NCBI GenBank assembly: GCA_937893415.1
Contig: CALBWZ010000344.1
Location: 1-10,381, forward strand
Source of the DNA: an uncultured Comamonadaceae bacterium
GTDB lineage: Bacteria > Pseudomonadota > Gammaproteobacteria > Burkholderiales > Burkholderiaceae_C
DNA length: 10,381 bases
Direction of reading: 5' to 3'
The notes under the pieces: model-generated
The model's input: the letters and a program-made list of their open reading frames with translations, nothing else
Databases searched by the model: none
Told to the model about the DNA's origin: nothing
Position numbers and translations under genes: made by a program
In this document: piece after piece, positions 1-8,639 of the stretch
Layout: every line of letters begins with the position of its first letter
Position numbering within the stretch: position 1 is the first letter of the stretch

Positions 1-1
1 T

Positions 2-823
2 AACGCCTTAACCGTACATGGTGCGGCGGTCTTTCCGCACGATGATGCGTACACAAACACTTGGCGACAAGCTGTGCAAGCCCTAGACCGTGACATCACT
101 GTCTGGACGTTTTCAGACCAAGATACACAAGCCACGGTGTTTGGCACAGCGCAATGGCTTGGTACGGCATGGCAATTGCACATACACACCCCACAAGGCG
201 ATATAGACGTTGAAGTGGCGGTAGCGGGACAACACAATGTGCGCAACGCTTTGGCGGCGACTGCTTGTGCGCTGGCCAGTGGTGTGTCGTTAAGCGCTGT
301 TGCGCAAGGGCTAAGCACCTTTGAGGCGGTCAGTGGTCGCTCACGTGTTGTGTTGCTTCACCGTGGTCAGCAACCTGTGACCTTGGTCGATGACAGCTAC
401 AACGCCAACCCAGATTCCGTACAAGCTGCTGTTGCCATGCTGGCGGCAATGCCGTCGCCGCGTTGGCTGGTGCTTGGTGATATGGGTGAGGTGGGTGAGC
501 AAGGCGTGGCCTACCACCAAGAAGTACTGCTGGCCGCATTAGAAGTAGGCATTGAGCGCATTGACGTGGTTGGAGCTTGGTGGCAACAGGTGGTGGGTGA
601 GAACGCTTACACCGCTGGTTCAGCAGATGTGGTGCAGTGGCATGCACACGTCGATGAGTTGGCGCAAGCCGCTTGCAAGCTGGGTGGCAATGCCGCCAGC
701 GTATTGGTCAAAGGGTCGCGCTTTATGAAAATGGAGCGCGTCGTTCAGGCATTAGAGCTAGCTTGGCCAGACCTTGGCAGAGCAGACGTGATCCATCAGG
801 AAGGAGCGGGTCATGCTGCTTAA
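2..823 (+). CDS. murF: MurF, UDP-MurNAc-tripeptide--D-alanyl-D-alanine ligase, 3' part
   Basis: This is the C-terminal 273 residues of the cytoplasmic ATP-dependent ligase that adds D-Ala-D-Ala to UDP-MurNAc-tripeptide, the last soluble step of the peptidoglycan precursor. The frame is open to the left edge. A GTG at 74 could be read as a start, but the codons before it already encode MurF-like sequence, so the gene is cut by the window. Compared with about 452 residues in E. coli, roughly the first 180, including the P-loop, are missing. Visible Mur-ligase signatures, numbered from the first residue here, are GQHNVRNAL (76-84), SGRS (111-114), [11 protein letters not shown] (130-140), [11 protein letters not shown] (156-166) and VLVKGSR (234-240). 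The C-terminal ligase domain is therefore complete. The gene overlaps mraY by 11 nt, which suggests co-translation. Identification is secure; only the N-terminus is unseen. Confidence 0.97.
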   Translation, partial: NALTVHGAAVFPHDDAYTNTWRQAVQALDRDITVWTFSDQDTQATVFGTAQWLGTAWQLHIHTPQGDIDVEVAVAGQHNVRNALAATACALASGVSLSAVAQGLSTFEAVSGRSRVVLLHRGQQPVTLVDDSYNANPDSVQAAVAMLAAMPSPRWLVLGDMGEVGEQGVAYHQEVLLAALEVGIERIDVVGAWWQQVVGENAYTAGSADVVQWHAHVDELAQAACKLGGNAASVLVKGSRFMKMERVVQALELAWPDLGRADVIHQEGAGHAA

Positions 824-1991
824 TTTAGCAGATTGGCTACAAGGCCAGTCCCCACATTTTGGTTTTTTAAGGGTATTTCAGTACCTTACTTTTAGGGCCG
901 TGATGGCCGCTTTAACAGCGCTGTTAATTGGCCTGATGGCGGGTCCAGCTGTTATCAGGCGTTTGAGTGCACTCAAGATTGGCCAACCCATTCGCGAGTA
1001 CGCCATGCAAACCCACCTTATTAAAAGTGGTACGCCCACCATGGGCGGTGTGTTGATTCTGATTGCCATTGCCATATCAACCCTATTGTGGGCTGACTGG
1101 AGTAATCGCTTTGTATGGATTGTGCTGACAGTGACGCTGGCATTTGGCGCGATTGGCTGGGTGGACGATTGGCGAAAAGTGGTAGCCAAAGACCCAGAGG
1201 GCATGCCATCACGCGAAAAATATTTGTGGCAATCGGTCATCGGTTTATTGGCGGCTTTGGCCTTGGTGTTCAGTGTGTCTGAGGTGTCTAACGCCCGCGT
1301 TTGGGAGCTGTTTGTGACCTGGGTACAGTCCGGCTTTAACGTGGAGTTGCCTGCAACTGCCAGCCTATTGGTGCCATTTTTTAAGACGGTGAGCTACCCG
1401 TTGGGTGTGTTTGGATTTGTGGTTCTCACTTACTTGGTAATTGTGGGATCCAGCAATGCGGTCAATTTGACAGACGGCTTAGACGGCTTGGCTATCATGC
1501 CCGTGGTCATGGTGGGGTCTGCGTTGGGGTTGTTTGCTTACGTGACTGGTCACGCAAACTTCTCACGTTACTTGTTGCTGCCGTCTATTCCAGGCGCTGG
1601 CGAGTTGATGATTTTTTGCGCGGCCATGGCGGGTTCTGGTTTGGCGTTTTTGTGGTTCAACACCCACCCTGCGCAAGTGTTTATGGGTGATGTGGGTGCC
1701 CTGGCTTTGGGCGCAGCATTAGGGACTATTGCTGTAATTGTGCGCCAAGAAATTGTGCTGGCCATCATGGGCGGTATTTTTGTTGTGGAGGCTTTGTCAG
1801 TGATGTTGCAGGTGTCTTACTTCAAGTACACCAAACGCAGGTTCGGGCAAGGCAGGCGGCTTTTAAAAATGGCACCTCTTCACCATCATTTTGAGAAAAA
1901 AGGTTGGCGCGAAACCCAGGTAGTTGTGCGCTTTTGGATTATCACCATGTTGTTGTGCCTGGTGGGATTGTCAACGCTGAAGTTGCGCTAA
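813..1991 (+). CDS. mraY: MraY, phospho-N-acetylmuramoyl-pentapeptide transferase
   Basis: This integral inner-membrane enzyme transfers phospho-MurNAc-pentapeptide from UDP to undecaprenyl phosphate, making lipid I. The 392-residue product is longer than E. coli MraY (360), mainly in the loop around residues 155-195; from memory a length near 390 is usual in Burkholderiales. Multiple hydrophobic membrane segments are evident. Motifs seen are GTPTMGG (73-79), the catalytic-site DD at 118-119 followed by [14 protein letters not shown] (218-227), MGDVGAL (291-297) and PLHHHFE (355-361). The ATG at 813 is preceded by a strong Shine-Dalgarno GGAAGGAG (799-806) with 6 nt spacing, inside the end of murF. 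The N-terminus, with its FxYLTFRA segment at 22-29, matches family starts. A 10-nt gap separates it from murD. Confidence 0.98.
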   Translation: MLLNLADWLQGQSPHFGFLRVFQYLTFRAVMAALTALLIGLMAGPAVIRRLSALKIGQPIREYAMQTHLIKSGTPTMGGVLILIAIAISTLLWADWSNRFVWIVLTVTLAFGAIGWVDDWRKVVAKDPEGMPSREKYLWQSVIGLLAALALVFSVSEVSNARVWELFVTWVQSGFNVELPATASLLVPFFKTVSYPLGVFGFVVLTYLVIVGSSNAVNLTDGLDGLAIMPVVMVGSALGLFAYVTGHANFSRYLLLPSIPGAGELMIFCAAMAGSGLAFLWFNTHPAQVFMGDVGALALGAALGTIAVIVRQEIVLAIMGGIFVVEALSVMLQVSYFKYTKRRFGQGRRLLKMAPLHHHFEKKGWRETQVVVRFWIITMLLCLVGLSTLKLR

Positions 1992-2001
1992 AACAAGCCA
2001 T

Positions 2002-3861
2002 ATGCATACACCAACTACCCCATTTAACGTTCTGGTGCTCGGCGCTGGCGTGTCTGGCTTGGCCATGGCGCGTTGGTGCGTGCGCATGGGTGCGCAGGTA
2101 ACGGTGGCTGACAACCGCAGCGACGCACAGCGGCTCAGTGAGTTGCAAGCACAGTGGCCGCATCTTAACTTTGTACAGCAAGACTTTGACGACAACCTGC
2201 TGGGTTTACAGCTTTGGCGTGCGGTATACCGCAGCCCAGGATTGGCGCCAGCGCAGTTGACCGCGGTTCGCCAGTGGTGCGAAACGCACAACGTCGTGTA
2301 TGGCAATGAGGTTGACTTGTTTGTACAAGGCTTGCTAGACCATGAACCCGAGCCAATCATAGAAACAATAGCGCCAAAACCATTAAGTCTCGACGCAGAC
2401 GAGGCTTTGTTGGCCACTGTGGCGATCCTAAATGCAGGGGTAGACGCGCATATTGATGATGGCGAAGCTAAAGCTAAAGCTAAAGCTAAAGCTAAAGCTA
2501 AAGCTAAAGCTAAAGCTAAAGCTGATCCTGATGTCGTTGGTAGCGCTGACAAGTTAAACGGTACAACTGATGTAGCAATCATTGACGGTGTGGACGCTGA
2601 CATTGCTGTTGAACATGCTGTCGCTAATGACAACGAAGAACAGCATGCGCTGGCTGAGCCTGCCGTGCAGCCCGTTTTCACAAGCCGTGCACCAAAAGTA
2701 CTGGCGGTAACGGGTACCAATGGGAAAACAACGGTGTGTGCGCTGACGGCAACGCTGCTACAACGCGCCGGTATAGATGCCATTGCTGCGGGCAATATTT
2801 CACCCTCGTTGCTAGATGCGTTGAGCGACTGTCTAGACAACAACCGGTGGCCACAAGTGTGGGTGCTGGAATTGTCCAGCTTTCAGCTCGATGCGTGCAC
2901 CAGCTTGCAACCATACGCGGCGACAATTGTGAATATCAGTCAAGACCACCTTGATTGGCACGGCAATATGTCTGACTACATAGCAGCCAAAGGCCAAGTG
3001 TTTGGTGCAATGGGACTGCGTTTGCTCAACCGCGATGATGCGGCAGTGATGCAGTTCATACCCCAGCCCGCACCACAGCCTAAGCGAGGTGAAGCACGCA
3101 TTGCGCATCCAAGTTGGGCGTCATTCGGAACAGATGCACCAACGCGTGTGGGCGACTGGGGTTTAGACAGTACCAATGGCCTGACATGGTTGGTACGAGC
3201 GCAGCCTTTAGATGACCACGTACAAACGCCCAAGCGTGGGCAACTGGCCAAGCCGGCAGATGTTTATATGCAACGTCTGATGCCAGCTGATGCACTGCGC
3301 ATTCGTGGGCTGCACAACGCGACCAATGCCTTGGTAGCCTTGGCCTTGGCAACCAGCACTGGTGCAGATTTGGCCGCCATGTTGTACGGTCTGCGTGAAT
3401 ACACAGGCGAGCCAAACCGGATGCAATCTGTGGCTGTCGTGAGTGATGTGGAATATGTCAACGACAGCAAAGGTACAAATGTGGGCGCTACATTGGCCGC
3501 CATTTCAGGTCTAGGACGCGAGCGTCGCTTGGTGCTGATATTGGGAGGCGATGGCAAAGGTCAAGACTTCAATCCCTTGTGCGCAGCTGTGGCCCAATAT
3601 GCGCGTGCAGTGGTGCTGATTGGTCGGGATGCGCCAGCCATTCGGCTGGCTATAGCGCCAGCCGGTGTGTCCATGCATGACGTGCAGAGCATGCAACTAG
3701 CCGTGCAGCTGTGTCAAGAGTTGGCACAAACTGGCGATGCCGTGCTGCTGTCACCAGCCTGCGCCAGCTTTGACATGTTTAACAACTACAGTCACCGTGC
3801 TGCGGTATTTACAGAGGCAGTGGCCGCGTTGTCGGCTGATGTGGGGGTGGACTTGTTATGA
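2002..3861 (+). CDS. murD: MurD, UDP-MurNAc-L-alanine--D-glutamate ligase, with a large internal insert
   Basis: This cytoplasmic ATP-dependent ligase adds D-Glu to UDP-MurNAc-L-Ala. At 619 residues it far exceeds E. coli MurD (438). The N-terminal Rossmann-like domain has [15 protein letters not shown] (11-25). The central ATPase domain has the P-loop GTNGKTT (238-244), ELSSFQLD (290-297), [11 protein letters not shown] (311-321) and a Lys at 330 in the position of the carbamylated lysine. HN at 438-439 is also present. The C-terminal domain has NDSKGTNVG (487-495) and a family-like end, [14 protein letters not shown] (586-599). Oddities are an acidic insert at residues 110-228 containing (Ala-Lys)9-Ala, a longer segment at 351-425, and PNRMQ (471-475) where PHRxE is usual. 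The ATG at 2002 is the only sensible start, but no clear Shine-Dalgarno precedes it. All catalytic residues I can identify are present, so I infer an active enzyme, presumably essential. Confidence 0.96.
   Translation: MHTPTTPFNVLVLGAGVSGLAMARWCVRMGAQVTVADNRSDAQRLSELQAQWPHLNFVQQDFDDNLLGLQLWRAVYRSPGLAPAQLTAVRQWCETHNVVYGNEVDLFVQGLLDHEPEPIIETIAPKPLSLDADEALLATVAILNAGVDAHIDDGEAKAKAKAKAKAKAKAKAKADPDVVGSADKLNGTTDVAIIDGVDADIAVEHAVANDNEEQHALAEPAVQPVFTSRAPKVLAVTGTNGKTTVCALTATLLQRAGIDAIAAGNISPSLLDALSDCLDNNRWPQVWVLELSSFQLDACTSLQPYAATIVNISQDHLDWHGNMSDYIAAKGQVFGAMGLRLLNRDDAAVMQFIPQPAPQPKRGEARIAHPSWASFGTDAPTRVGDWGLDSTNGLTWLVRAQPLDDHVQTPKRGQLAKPADVYMQRLMPADALRIRGLHNATNALVALALATSTGADLAAMLYGLREYTGEPNRMQSVAVVSDVEYVNDSKGTNVGATLAAISGLGRERRLVLILGGDGKGQDFNPLCAAVAQYARAVVLIGRDAPAIRLAIAPAGVSMHDVQSMQLAVQLCQELAQTGDAVLLSPACASFDMFNNYSHRAAVFTEAVAALSADVGVDLL
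2329..2685 (+). other. Acidic low-complexity insert within MurD
   Basis: Residues about 110-228 of MurD lie between the end of the N-terminal UDP-binding domain (GNEVDLF, 101-107) and the start of the ATPase domain ([14 protein letters not shown], 231-244). In E. coli MurD this junction is only a few residues. Here it is rich in Ala, Asp, Glu and Val. The part before the Ala-Lys tract (110-155) has 11 acidic residues and one Lys, and the part after it (174-228) has 12 acidic residues and one Lys, so two acidic arms flank a block of nine lysines. No domain is recognisable. I infer a disordered or partly helical linker looping out at the hinge. The boundaries are approximate. Confidence 0.85.
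2467..2523 (+). repeat. Perfect hexanucleotide tandem repeat (GCTAAA)9 plus GCT
   Basis: Nine uninterrupted copies of GCTAAA plus a partial unit GCT (57 bp) encode (Ala-Lys)9-Ala at MurD residues 156-174. Every Ala in the tract is GCT and every Lys is AAA, while Ala codons elsewhere in murD are mostly GCG, GCC and GCA. This uniformity is what recent expansion by slipped-strand mispairing would leave. A unit of 6 bp keeps the reading frame at any copy number. The sequence just downstream (GCTGATCCTGAT) is loosely periodic as well. Confidence 0.98.
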
Positions 3862-5132
3862 CACAAGCACGCGCACGCTCGCCAGGCTTGTTGCGCCGAC
3901 TGTTTGGCGCCAAGGCACAACAAACGCCCAAGGCTGAATTTATTCCTGTGCGCGTCAACAGCAGAGATTTTGTGCGCAGCCGCCCACTTGATGTGCGAGA
4001 GCATGGTTTTGATAAACCGCTGATGTATGCGGTGTTGGCCATGGTCCTGTGGGGTTTGGTGATGGTGTACTCGGCAACAATTGCGCTGCCAGATAGTCCA
4101 CGCTTTGCAAACTACAGCGCATCACATTTTTTAATACGCCACATGGTGGCCATGTTTATCGGCTTGGTGGCAGGTGTGTTGGCATTTCAAGTGCCCATGG
4201 TGAAGTGGGAAAAACACGCCAACAACTTGTTTGTGATGGCCTTGGTACTGCTGGTACTGGTGCTCATTCCCTTTATTGGCAAAGGTGTCAACGGCGCACA
4301 GCGTTGGATATCACTGGGTATGCTTAACTTTCAGCCTTCAGAGTTGGCCAAATTTGCTGTGGTTTTATACGCGTCAAGTTACATGGTCCGCAAGATGGCG
4401 GTCAGAGAAAACTTCATGCGTGCGATTGCACCTATGGGCGTGGCCATTGCACTGACTGGTGTGTTGTTATTGGCCGAGCCTGACATGGGCGCGTTTTTGG
4501 TCATAGTGGTCATCGCCATGGGGATACTGTTCTTGGGCGGTGTCAACGCCAAGGTTTTTGTGTTGCTCAGCACACTCATAGTGGGCGCGTTTGCAGCCAT
4601 GGTGTGGCTCAGTGACTGGCGGCGCGCGCGTATCTTTGCCTATCTAGACCCGTGGAGTGAGGAGCATGCACTGGGCAAGGGTTACCAGTTGTCGCACTCG
4701 CTAATTGCATTTAGCCGTGGCGAGTTGTTTGGTGTGGGACTAGGTGGTAGTGTCGAAAAGTTGAGTTGGTTGCCAGAGGCGCACACAGACTTTTTAATGG
4801 CCGTATTGGGCGAAGAATTTGGTCTGTTGGGTGTGCTGATCGTGATTGGTGTGTTCATGTGGATGACACGCCGCATTGTGCAAATAGGACGTCAGGCCAT
4901 CGCGTTAGACCAAGTCTTTAGTGGCTTGGTCGCGCAAGGCGTGGGCTTATGGATAGGCTTTCAAGCGTTCATCAACATTGGGGTGAACTTGGGAGCCCTG
5001 CCAACCAAAGGTTTAACGTTGCCTTTAATGAGCTACGGCGGCTCTGCCATTTTGCTCAACTTGGTTGCCTTGGCTGTGGTACTGCGGATTGACTACGAAA
5101 ACCGCCAGCTGATGCGGGGAGGCCGGTCATGA
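3858..5132 (+). CDS. ftsW: FtsW, septal peptidoglycan glycosyltransferase (SEDS family)
   Basis: This polytopic inner-membrane SEDS protein polymerises lipid II at the division septum together with the transpeptidase FtsI (PBP3). The 424 residues compare with 414 in E. coli. A basic cytoplasmic N-terminus of about 50 residues is followed by roughly ten hydrophobic segments. Conserved features are NGAQRWI (145-151), FQPSELAK (158-165), AEPDMG (206-211), LPEAHTDF (305-312), whose Asp311 matches the essential Asp of the large periplasmic loop, and [15 protein letters not shown] (382-396). It starts in a 4-nt ATGA overlap with the murD stop, behind a weak GGGGGTGG (3843-3850). It ends in another ATGA overlap with murG, so translational coupling is likely. 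RodA is the close alternative, but the dcw context and the long N-terminal tail favour FtsW. Confidence 0.97.
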   Translation: MTQARARSPGLLRRLFGAKAQQTPKAEFIPVRVNSRDFVRSRPLDVREHGFDKPLMYAVLAMVLWGLVMVYSATIALPDSPRFANYSASHFLIRHMVAMFIGLVAGVLAFQVPMVKWEKHANNLFVMALVLLVLVLIPFIGKGVNGAQRWISLGMLNFQPSELAKFAVVLYASSYMVRKMAVRENFMRAIAPMGVAIALTGVLLLAEPDMGAFLVIVVIAMGILFLGGVNAKVFVLLSTLIVGAFAAMVWLSDWRRARIFAYLDPWSEEHALGKGYQLSHSLIAFSRGELFGVGLGGSVEKLSWLPEAHTDFLMAVLGEEFGLLGVLIVIGVFMWMTRRIVQIGRQAIALDQVFSGLVAQGVGLWIGFQAFINIGVNLGALPTKGLTLPLMSYGGSAILLNLVALAVVLRIDYENRQLMRGGRS

Positions 5133-6214
5133 GTGCTGCACTGATATCGCTGAAACAGCCTTGCGCCGTCATCATGGCTGGCGGTACTGGCGGACATATC
5201 TACCCAGGCTTGGCCGTTGCCAAAGACCTGATAGCCAAGGGATGGCATGTGCATTGGCTGGGTGCACCAGCCAGCATGGAGTCGCGTGTAGTGCCGACAC
5301 ACGGGATTTCGCTAGAACTGGTTCAGTTTTCGGGTGTGCGCGGCAAAGGGTTTAAAGCCTTGGCCACTGCGCCGTTTAAGTTGATGCGCGCCATTATTCA
5401 GGCCAACCGTATCATGCAGCGATTGAAGCCGAATGTGGTGGTGGGGTTTGGCGGCTTTATCACTGTGCCCGGCGCCTTGGGTGCGCGTCTGTGTGGTGTA
5501 CCGCTGGTGCTGCACGAGCAAAATGCCATCGCTGGCATGGCCAACCGGTGCTTGTCACGTGTGGCCAAGCGTGTGTACACGGCCTTCCCCAATGTATTGC
5601 CTATGGCTGAGTGGGTGGGCAATCCCATGCGCAATGAGTTCTTGTCGCAAATGACCCCAGAAGCACGAATGTCCAATCGCAGCGGGCCTTTGAAAGTGCT
5701 GGTTTTGGGGGGCAGCTTGGGTGCCAAGGGCTTGAATGATGTGGTGCCGCAAGCCTTGGCATTGATGGATGAGCGCACACGTCCACAAGTCATTCACCAA
5801 AGTGGTGTGACCCATATTGATGCATTGCGTGACGCTTACTTTAATGCAGGCGTGGCTGGCGATTTACGACCCTACATAGATGATGTGGCCGCATACATGG
5901 CTGATGCCGATGTGGTGGTGTGCCGTGCAGGCGCGAGCACGGTTACTGAATTGACAGCGGTAGGCGCAGCAGCGTTGTTGGTGCCATTCCCATACGCGGT
6001 GGACGACCACCAAACAGCCAACGCACATTTTTTAACCCAAGCCGATGCGGCATGGTTGGTTCAGCAACGCGAACTCACACCGCAGTGGTTGGCCAATTGG
6101 TTTGCAAGCGTCAACCGAGAAGCGTTATTGGCTTGTGCGCAACACGCCAGTGAACTTGCAAAAACACATGCAGTGCACATCATGGTGCAAGCAATTCAAA
6201 AGGAATGCATGTGA
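5129..6214 (+). CDS. murG: MurG, lipid II synthase (undecaprenyl-PP-MurNAc-pentapeptide GlcNAc transferase)
   Basis: This peripheral inner-membrane GT28/GT-B glycosyltransferase transfers GlcNAc from UDP-GlcNAc to lipid I, giving lipid II on the cytoplasmic face. The 361 residues match the usual size (355 in E. coli). The N-terminal lobe has the glycine loop GGTGGH (18-23), GFGGF (106-110) and LHEQN (128-132). The C-terminal lobe has GGSLGA (194-199), QSG (224-226), [11 protein letters not shown] (265-275) and [14 protein letters not shown] (286-299), which form the UDP-GlcNAc pocket and lipid-acceptor region. The ATG at 5129 sits in a 4-nt ATGA overlap with ftsW and has a good Shine-Dalgarno, GGGGAGG (5116-5122), 6 nt upstream. 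That makes it preferable to later ATGs. Nothing in the sequence looks abnormal. Confidence 0.98.
   Translation: MSAALISLKQPCAVIMAGGTGGHIYPGLAVAKDLIAKGWHVHWLGAPASMESRVVPTHGISLELVQFSGVRGKGFKALATAPFKLMRAIIQANRIMQRLKPNVVVGFGGFITVPGALGARLCGVPLVLHEQNAIAGMANRCLSRVAKRVYTAFPNVLPMAEWVGNPMRNEFLSQMTPEARMSNRSGPLKVLVLGGSLGAKGLNDVVPQALALMDERTRPQVIHQSGVTHIDALRDAYFNAGVAGDLRPYIDDVAAYMADADVVVCRAGASTVTELTAVGAAALLVPFPYAVDDHQTANAHFLTQADAAWLVQQRELTPQWLANWFASVNREALLACAQHASELAKTHAVHIMVQAIQKECM
6198..6204 (+). promoter_or_regulatory. Ribosome binding site deciding the murC start
   Basis: AAAAGGA ends at 6204, inside the last codons of murG. It directly abuts the ATG at 6205, which is too close for initiation there. 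It is 6 nt from a GTG at 6211 and 9 nt from the ATG at 6214. The latter gives the family-typical N-terminus [15 protein letters not shown]. Confidence 0.65.
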
Positions 6215-7629
6215 TGAAACACGTGATCAAACATATTCACTTTGTTGGTATTGGTGGCGCAGGCATGAGCGGCATAGCCGAAGTACTCATTAATTTGGGC
6301 TACCAAGTCTCTGGCAGTGATTTGAGCGAAGGCCCAGCAGTTGCGCGCTTAAAAAATATGGGGGCAGTGGTATTTATTGGTCACGAGGCCACGCACATTA
6401 CTGGTGCGCAAGCCGTGGTGACGTCTACAGCGGTTACCGCGGACAACCCGGAAGTTGTGGCTGCACACGCCTTGTTGGTCCCCGTGGTTCCGCGTGCGGT
6501 GATGCTGGCCGAGTTGATGCGTATGAAAAAAGGCGTGGCCATTGCCGGCACTCACGGCAAAACCACCACCACCAGTTTGGTGTCCAGTGTGTTGGCCCAG
6601 GCCGGCCTTGACCCGACGTTTGTGATTGGTGGACTCTTAAACAGCGCGGGCAGCAACGCCAAATTGGGAGGCGGTGATTACATCGTGGTGGAGGCAGATG
6701 AGTCGGACGCCTCGTTCCTCAACTTGTTACCAATTTTGTCTGTGGTCACCAATATTGACGCTGACCACATGGAAACCTATGGCCATGATTTTGGCAATCT
6801 TAAAAAAGCATTCATAGAGTTTTTACACCGACTGCCTTTTTACGGTGCAGCTGTGGTGTGTGTGGATAGCCCAGCCGTACGCGATATTTTGGCTGATATT
6901 GCACGCCCAGTGGTGACTTACGGTCTAACAGACGATGCACAGCTGCAAGCCGTCAACATTGTGGCTGTGGGCGCTCAAATGCACTTCACAGTTAAGCGCA
7001 ACATGCCAGAAGCATTGCCAGACTTACAAGTGGTGCTGAACTTGCCGGGTGTGCACAACGTGCTAAATGCCTTGGCTGCCATTGGCGTGGCGTTTGAAAT
7101 TGGTTTGAAAGACGCAGACGTTGTTACTGCATTGGAGTCATTCACGGGTGTGGGCAGGCGTTTCCAGTTGTATGGCGATGTGGCCTTGGCGCAGGGTGGC
7201 CACATGACGGTCGTAGACGACTATGGTCACCACCCAGTGGAGATGGCTGCGACCTTGGCTGCGGCGCGAGGAGCTTACCCGGGACGACGTTTGGTGTTGG
7301 CATTTCAGCCACACCGATTTACACGCACACGAGACTGTTTTGAAGATTTTGTGAAAGTCATTGCGCAGTCAGATGCTGTGTTGCTGACCGAGGTGTACGC
7401 AGCCGGAGAAGTGCCCATCGTGGCTGCTGACGGGCGCGCATTGGTCAGAGCCATCCGGGTGGGTGGCGTGGTGGAGCCGCAATTTATAGAAGACGTCAAT
7501 GAGATGGCGCAATGTGCGTTTACACATGCACGCGATGGCGATGTACTGCTGTGTATGGGTGCAGGCAGTATTGCCAACGTGCCAGCACAAGTTGTGGCTT
7601 TGGGTGCAGCGCAACAGGGACTGGCATGA
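6214..7629 (+). CDS. murC: MurC, UDP-N-acetylmuramate--L-alanine ligase
   Basis: This cytoplasmic ATP-dependent ligase attaches L-Ala to UDP-MurNAc, the first peptide-stem step. With the chosen start it has 471 residues, close to the usual size (E. coli 491, which has a longer N-terminus). Motifs are the UDP-binding loop [16 protein letters not shown] (10-25), P-loop [10 protein letters not shown] (112-121), EADESDASF (160-168), NIDADHME (180-187), HN in [24 protein letters not shown] (345-353), [11 protein letters not shown] (374-384) and GAGS (449-452). All three Mur-ligase domains are complete. An ATG at 6205 would add three residues, but it has no spacing to the Shine-Dalgarno. The ATG at 6214 shares one base with the murG TGA and looks more natural. 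The stop overlaps the ddlB start as ATGA. Confidence 0.97.
   Translation: MKHVIKHIHFVGIGGAGMSGIAEVLINLGYQVSGSDLSEGPAVARLKNMGAVVFIGHEATHITGAQAVVTSTAVTADNPEVVAAHALLVPVVPRAVMLAELMRMKKGVAIAGTHGKTTTTSLVSSVLAQAGLDPTFVIGGLLNSAGSNAKLGGGDYIVVEADESDASFLNLLPILSVVTNIDADHMETYGHDFGNLKKAFIEFLHRLPFYGAAVVCVDSPAVRDILADIARPVVTYGLTDDAQLQAVNIVAVGAQMHFTVKRNMPEALPDLQVVLNLPGVHNVLNALAAIGVAFEIGLKDADVVTALESFTGVGRRFQLYGDVALAQGGHMTVVDDYGHHPVEMAATLAAARGAYPGRRLVLAFQPHRFTRTRDCFEDFVKVIAQSDAVLLTEVYAAGEVPIVAADGRALVRAIRVGGVVEPQFIEDVNEMAQCAFTHARDGDVLLCMGAGSIANVPAQVVALGAAQQGLA
7616..7620 (+). promoter_or_regulatory. Ribosome binding site deciding the ddlB start
   Basis: AGGGA lies 5 nt before the ATG at 7626, inside the end of murC. 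No comparable purine run precedes the in-frame ATG at 7683, so initiation at 7626 is favoured. The frame stays open upstream to 7512, but that part overlaps murC coding sequence and encodes nothing Ddl-like. Confidence 0.65.
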
Positions 7630-8639
7630 CAACAAGCAACACATACAACACGCAAAACTGGTCGTTGCCTAACCCATCGTCCATGGGCAAGGTGGCTGTA
7701 TTGATGGGAGGTCAATCGGCAGAGCGCGAGATATCGCTGATGTCGGGTACTGGTGTGTTGGCAGCTTTACAAAGTCATGGTGTGGATGCACATGCCTTTG
7801 ACCCGGCGGCGCAAGATGTATCGCAACTCAAGAGCCAAGGGTTTGAACGTTGCTTCATTGCGCTGCACGGGCGCTTTGGTGAAGACGGCACGGTACAAGG
7901 TGCCTTGGAATTGTTGGGCATACCCTATACAGGTGCCGGTGTGATGGCCTCTAGTGTGGCTATGGACAAGGTAATGACCAAACGCATTTGGTCGGCAGAG
8001 GGGTTGCCAACGCCTAAATGGGCATTGGTTGACAGCGAAGAGGCGACCATGCGTGCCTTTGACAAGCTGGGCACCCCCATGATTGTGAAACCGTCCCGCG
8101 AGGGCTCAACCATTGGTTTGACAAAAGTTGAAGACGCATCCCAATGCGCGCAAGCTTACCGCGTTGCCGCGCAGCTCGACCCTGAGGTGTTGTGCGAGCA
8201 ATTCATTAGCGGTGATGAGGTGACATGTCCCGTATTGGGCACGGGTGAGAAAGCAGTAGCTTTGCCAGTCATTCTCATCAAAGCGCCAGACGGCAACTAC
8301 GACTACAACAACAAATACTTCACAGACGACACCCAATACCTTGTCCCTTGCGGCTTGCCTGGTGGTGAAGAGGCCGCCATTCAAGAGATGATTTTAAAGG
8401 CCTACCGCACCTTGGGCGTGAGAGCTTGGGGAAGGGTGGACGTAATGATTGACGCTGCCACACGCCAGCCTTACCTGCTTGAAATCAACACATCGCCCGG
8501 TATGACGGGACACTCGTTGGTACCTATGTCTGCGGCTGCAGCATCGCTGCCTTATGCCGATTTGTGTTTGTTCATATTGGGTAAAGCTGGACTGGACAAC
8601 ACCTTGCCAACTAAGACGGCACAAGGCGGTGTTCAGTGA
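7626..8639 (+). CDS. ddlB: DdlB, D-alanine--D-alanine ligase
   Basis: This ATP-grasp ligase condenses two D-Ala molecules to supply the dipeptide that MurF uses. The 337 residues exceed E. coli DdlB (306), partly through about 20 extra N-terminal residues before GKVAVLMGG (21-29). Motifs are [11 protein letters not shown] (28-38), where Glu33 corresponds to E. coli Glu15, then [12 protein letters not shown] (81-92), [10 protein letters not shown] (106-115), [11 protein letters not shown] (154-164), YDYNNKY (215-221), GRVDVMID (259-266) and [10 protein letters not shown] (275-284). The Tyr in YDYNNKY is the residue typical of D-Ala-D-Ala rather than D-Ala-D-Lac ligases, so no glycopeptide-resistance ligase is implied. 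The ATG at 7626 overlaps the murC stop by 4 nt and has a Shine-Dalgarno. The alternative start at 7683 would give 318 residues and no visible Shine-Dalgarno. Confidence 0.97.
   Translation: MTTSNTYNTQNWSLPNPSSMGKVAVLMGGQSAEREISLMSGTGVLAALQSHGVDAHAFDPAAQDVSQLKSQGFERCFIALHGRFGEDGTVQGALELLGIPYTGAGVMASSVAMDKVMTKRIWSAEGLPTPKWALVDSEEATMRAFDKLGTPMIVKPSREGSTIGLTKVEDASQCAQAYRVAAQLDPEVLCEQFISGDEVTCPVLGTGEKAVALPVILIKAPDGNYDYNNKYFTDDTQYLVPCGLPGGEEAAIQEMILKAYRTLGVRAWGRVDVMIDAATRQPYLLEINTSPGMTGHSLVPMSAAAASLPYADLCLFILGKAGLDNTLPTKTAQGGVQ
8623..8626 (+). promoter_or_regulatory. Weak ribosome binding site for ftsQ (GTG start)
   Basis: AAGG lies 9 nt upstream of the GTG at 8636, within the end of ddlB. The next in-frame ATG (8654) has no purine-rich stretch before it. 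The weak site and GTG start would be consistent with the low expression expected of FtsQ; that last point is inference. Confidence 0.45.

Noticed and set aside
74..76. GTG at 74 as a murF start.
   Set aside because: The frame is open to the left edge and the 24 upstream codons continue MurF-like sequence, so the gene starts outside the window.
2467..2523. The GCTAAA array as a CRISPR array, an iteron origin or a phase-variable on/off switch.
   Set aside because: Units are contiguous with no spacers, too short for iterons and lie within a coding frame. A 6-bp unit cannot cause frameshifts.
1971..2843. A 290-codon open frame on the - strand across murD, containing a Leu-Ala repeat.
   Set aside because: It is the antisense shadow of the GCTAAA repeat and the GC-biased murD codons. 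It has no recognisable domain, and the + strand encodes clear MurD motifs.
5398..5793. A 131-codon - strand frame inside murG.
   Set aside because: It is fully antisense to conserved MurG motifs and resembles no known family. Such shadows are common in this kind of coding sequence.
7512..7625. Extension of ddlB upstream to an ATG at 7512.
   Set aside because: The extra 38 residues overlap murC coding sequence and are unlike any Ddl N-terminus. The ATG at 7626 has a Shine-Dalgarno and an ATGA overlap.
7305..7715. A 136-codon - strand frame over the murC-ddlB junction.
   Set aside because: It is antisense to two well-supported genes, its composition is Cys/Ser/Thr-rich and shadow-like, and it has no Shine-Dalgarno or domain.
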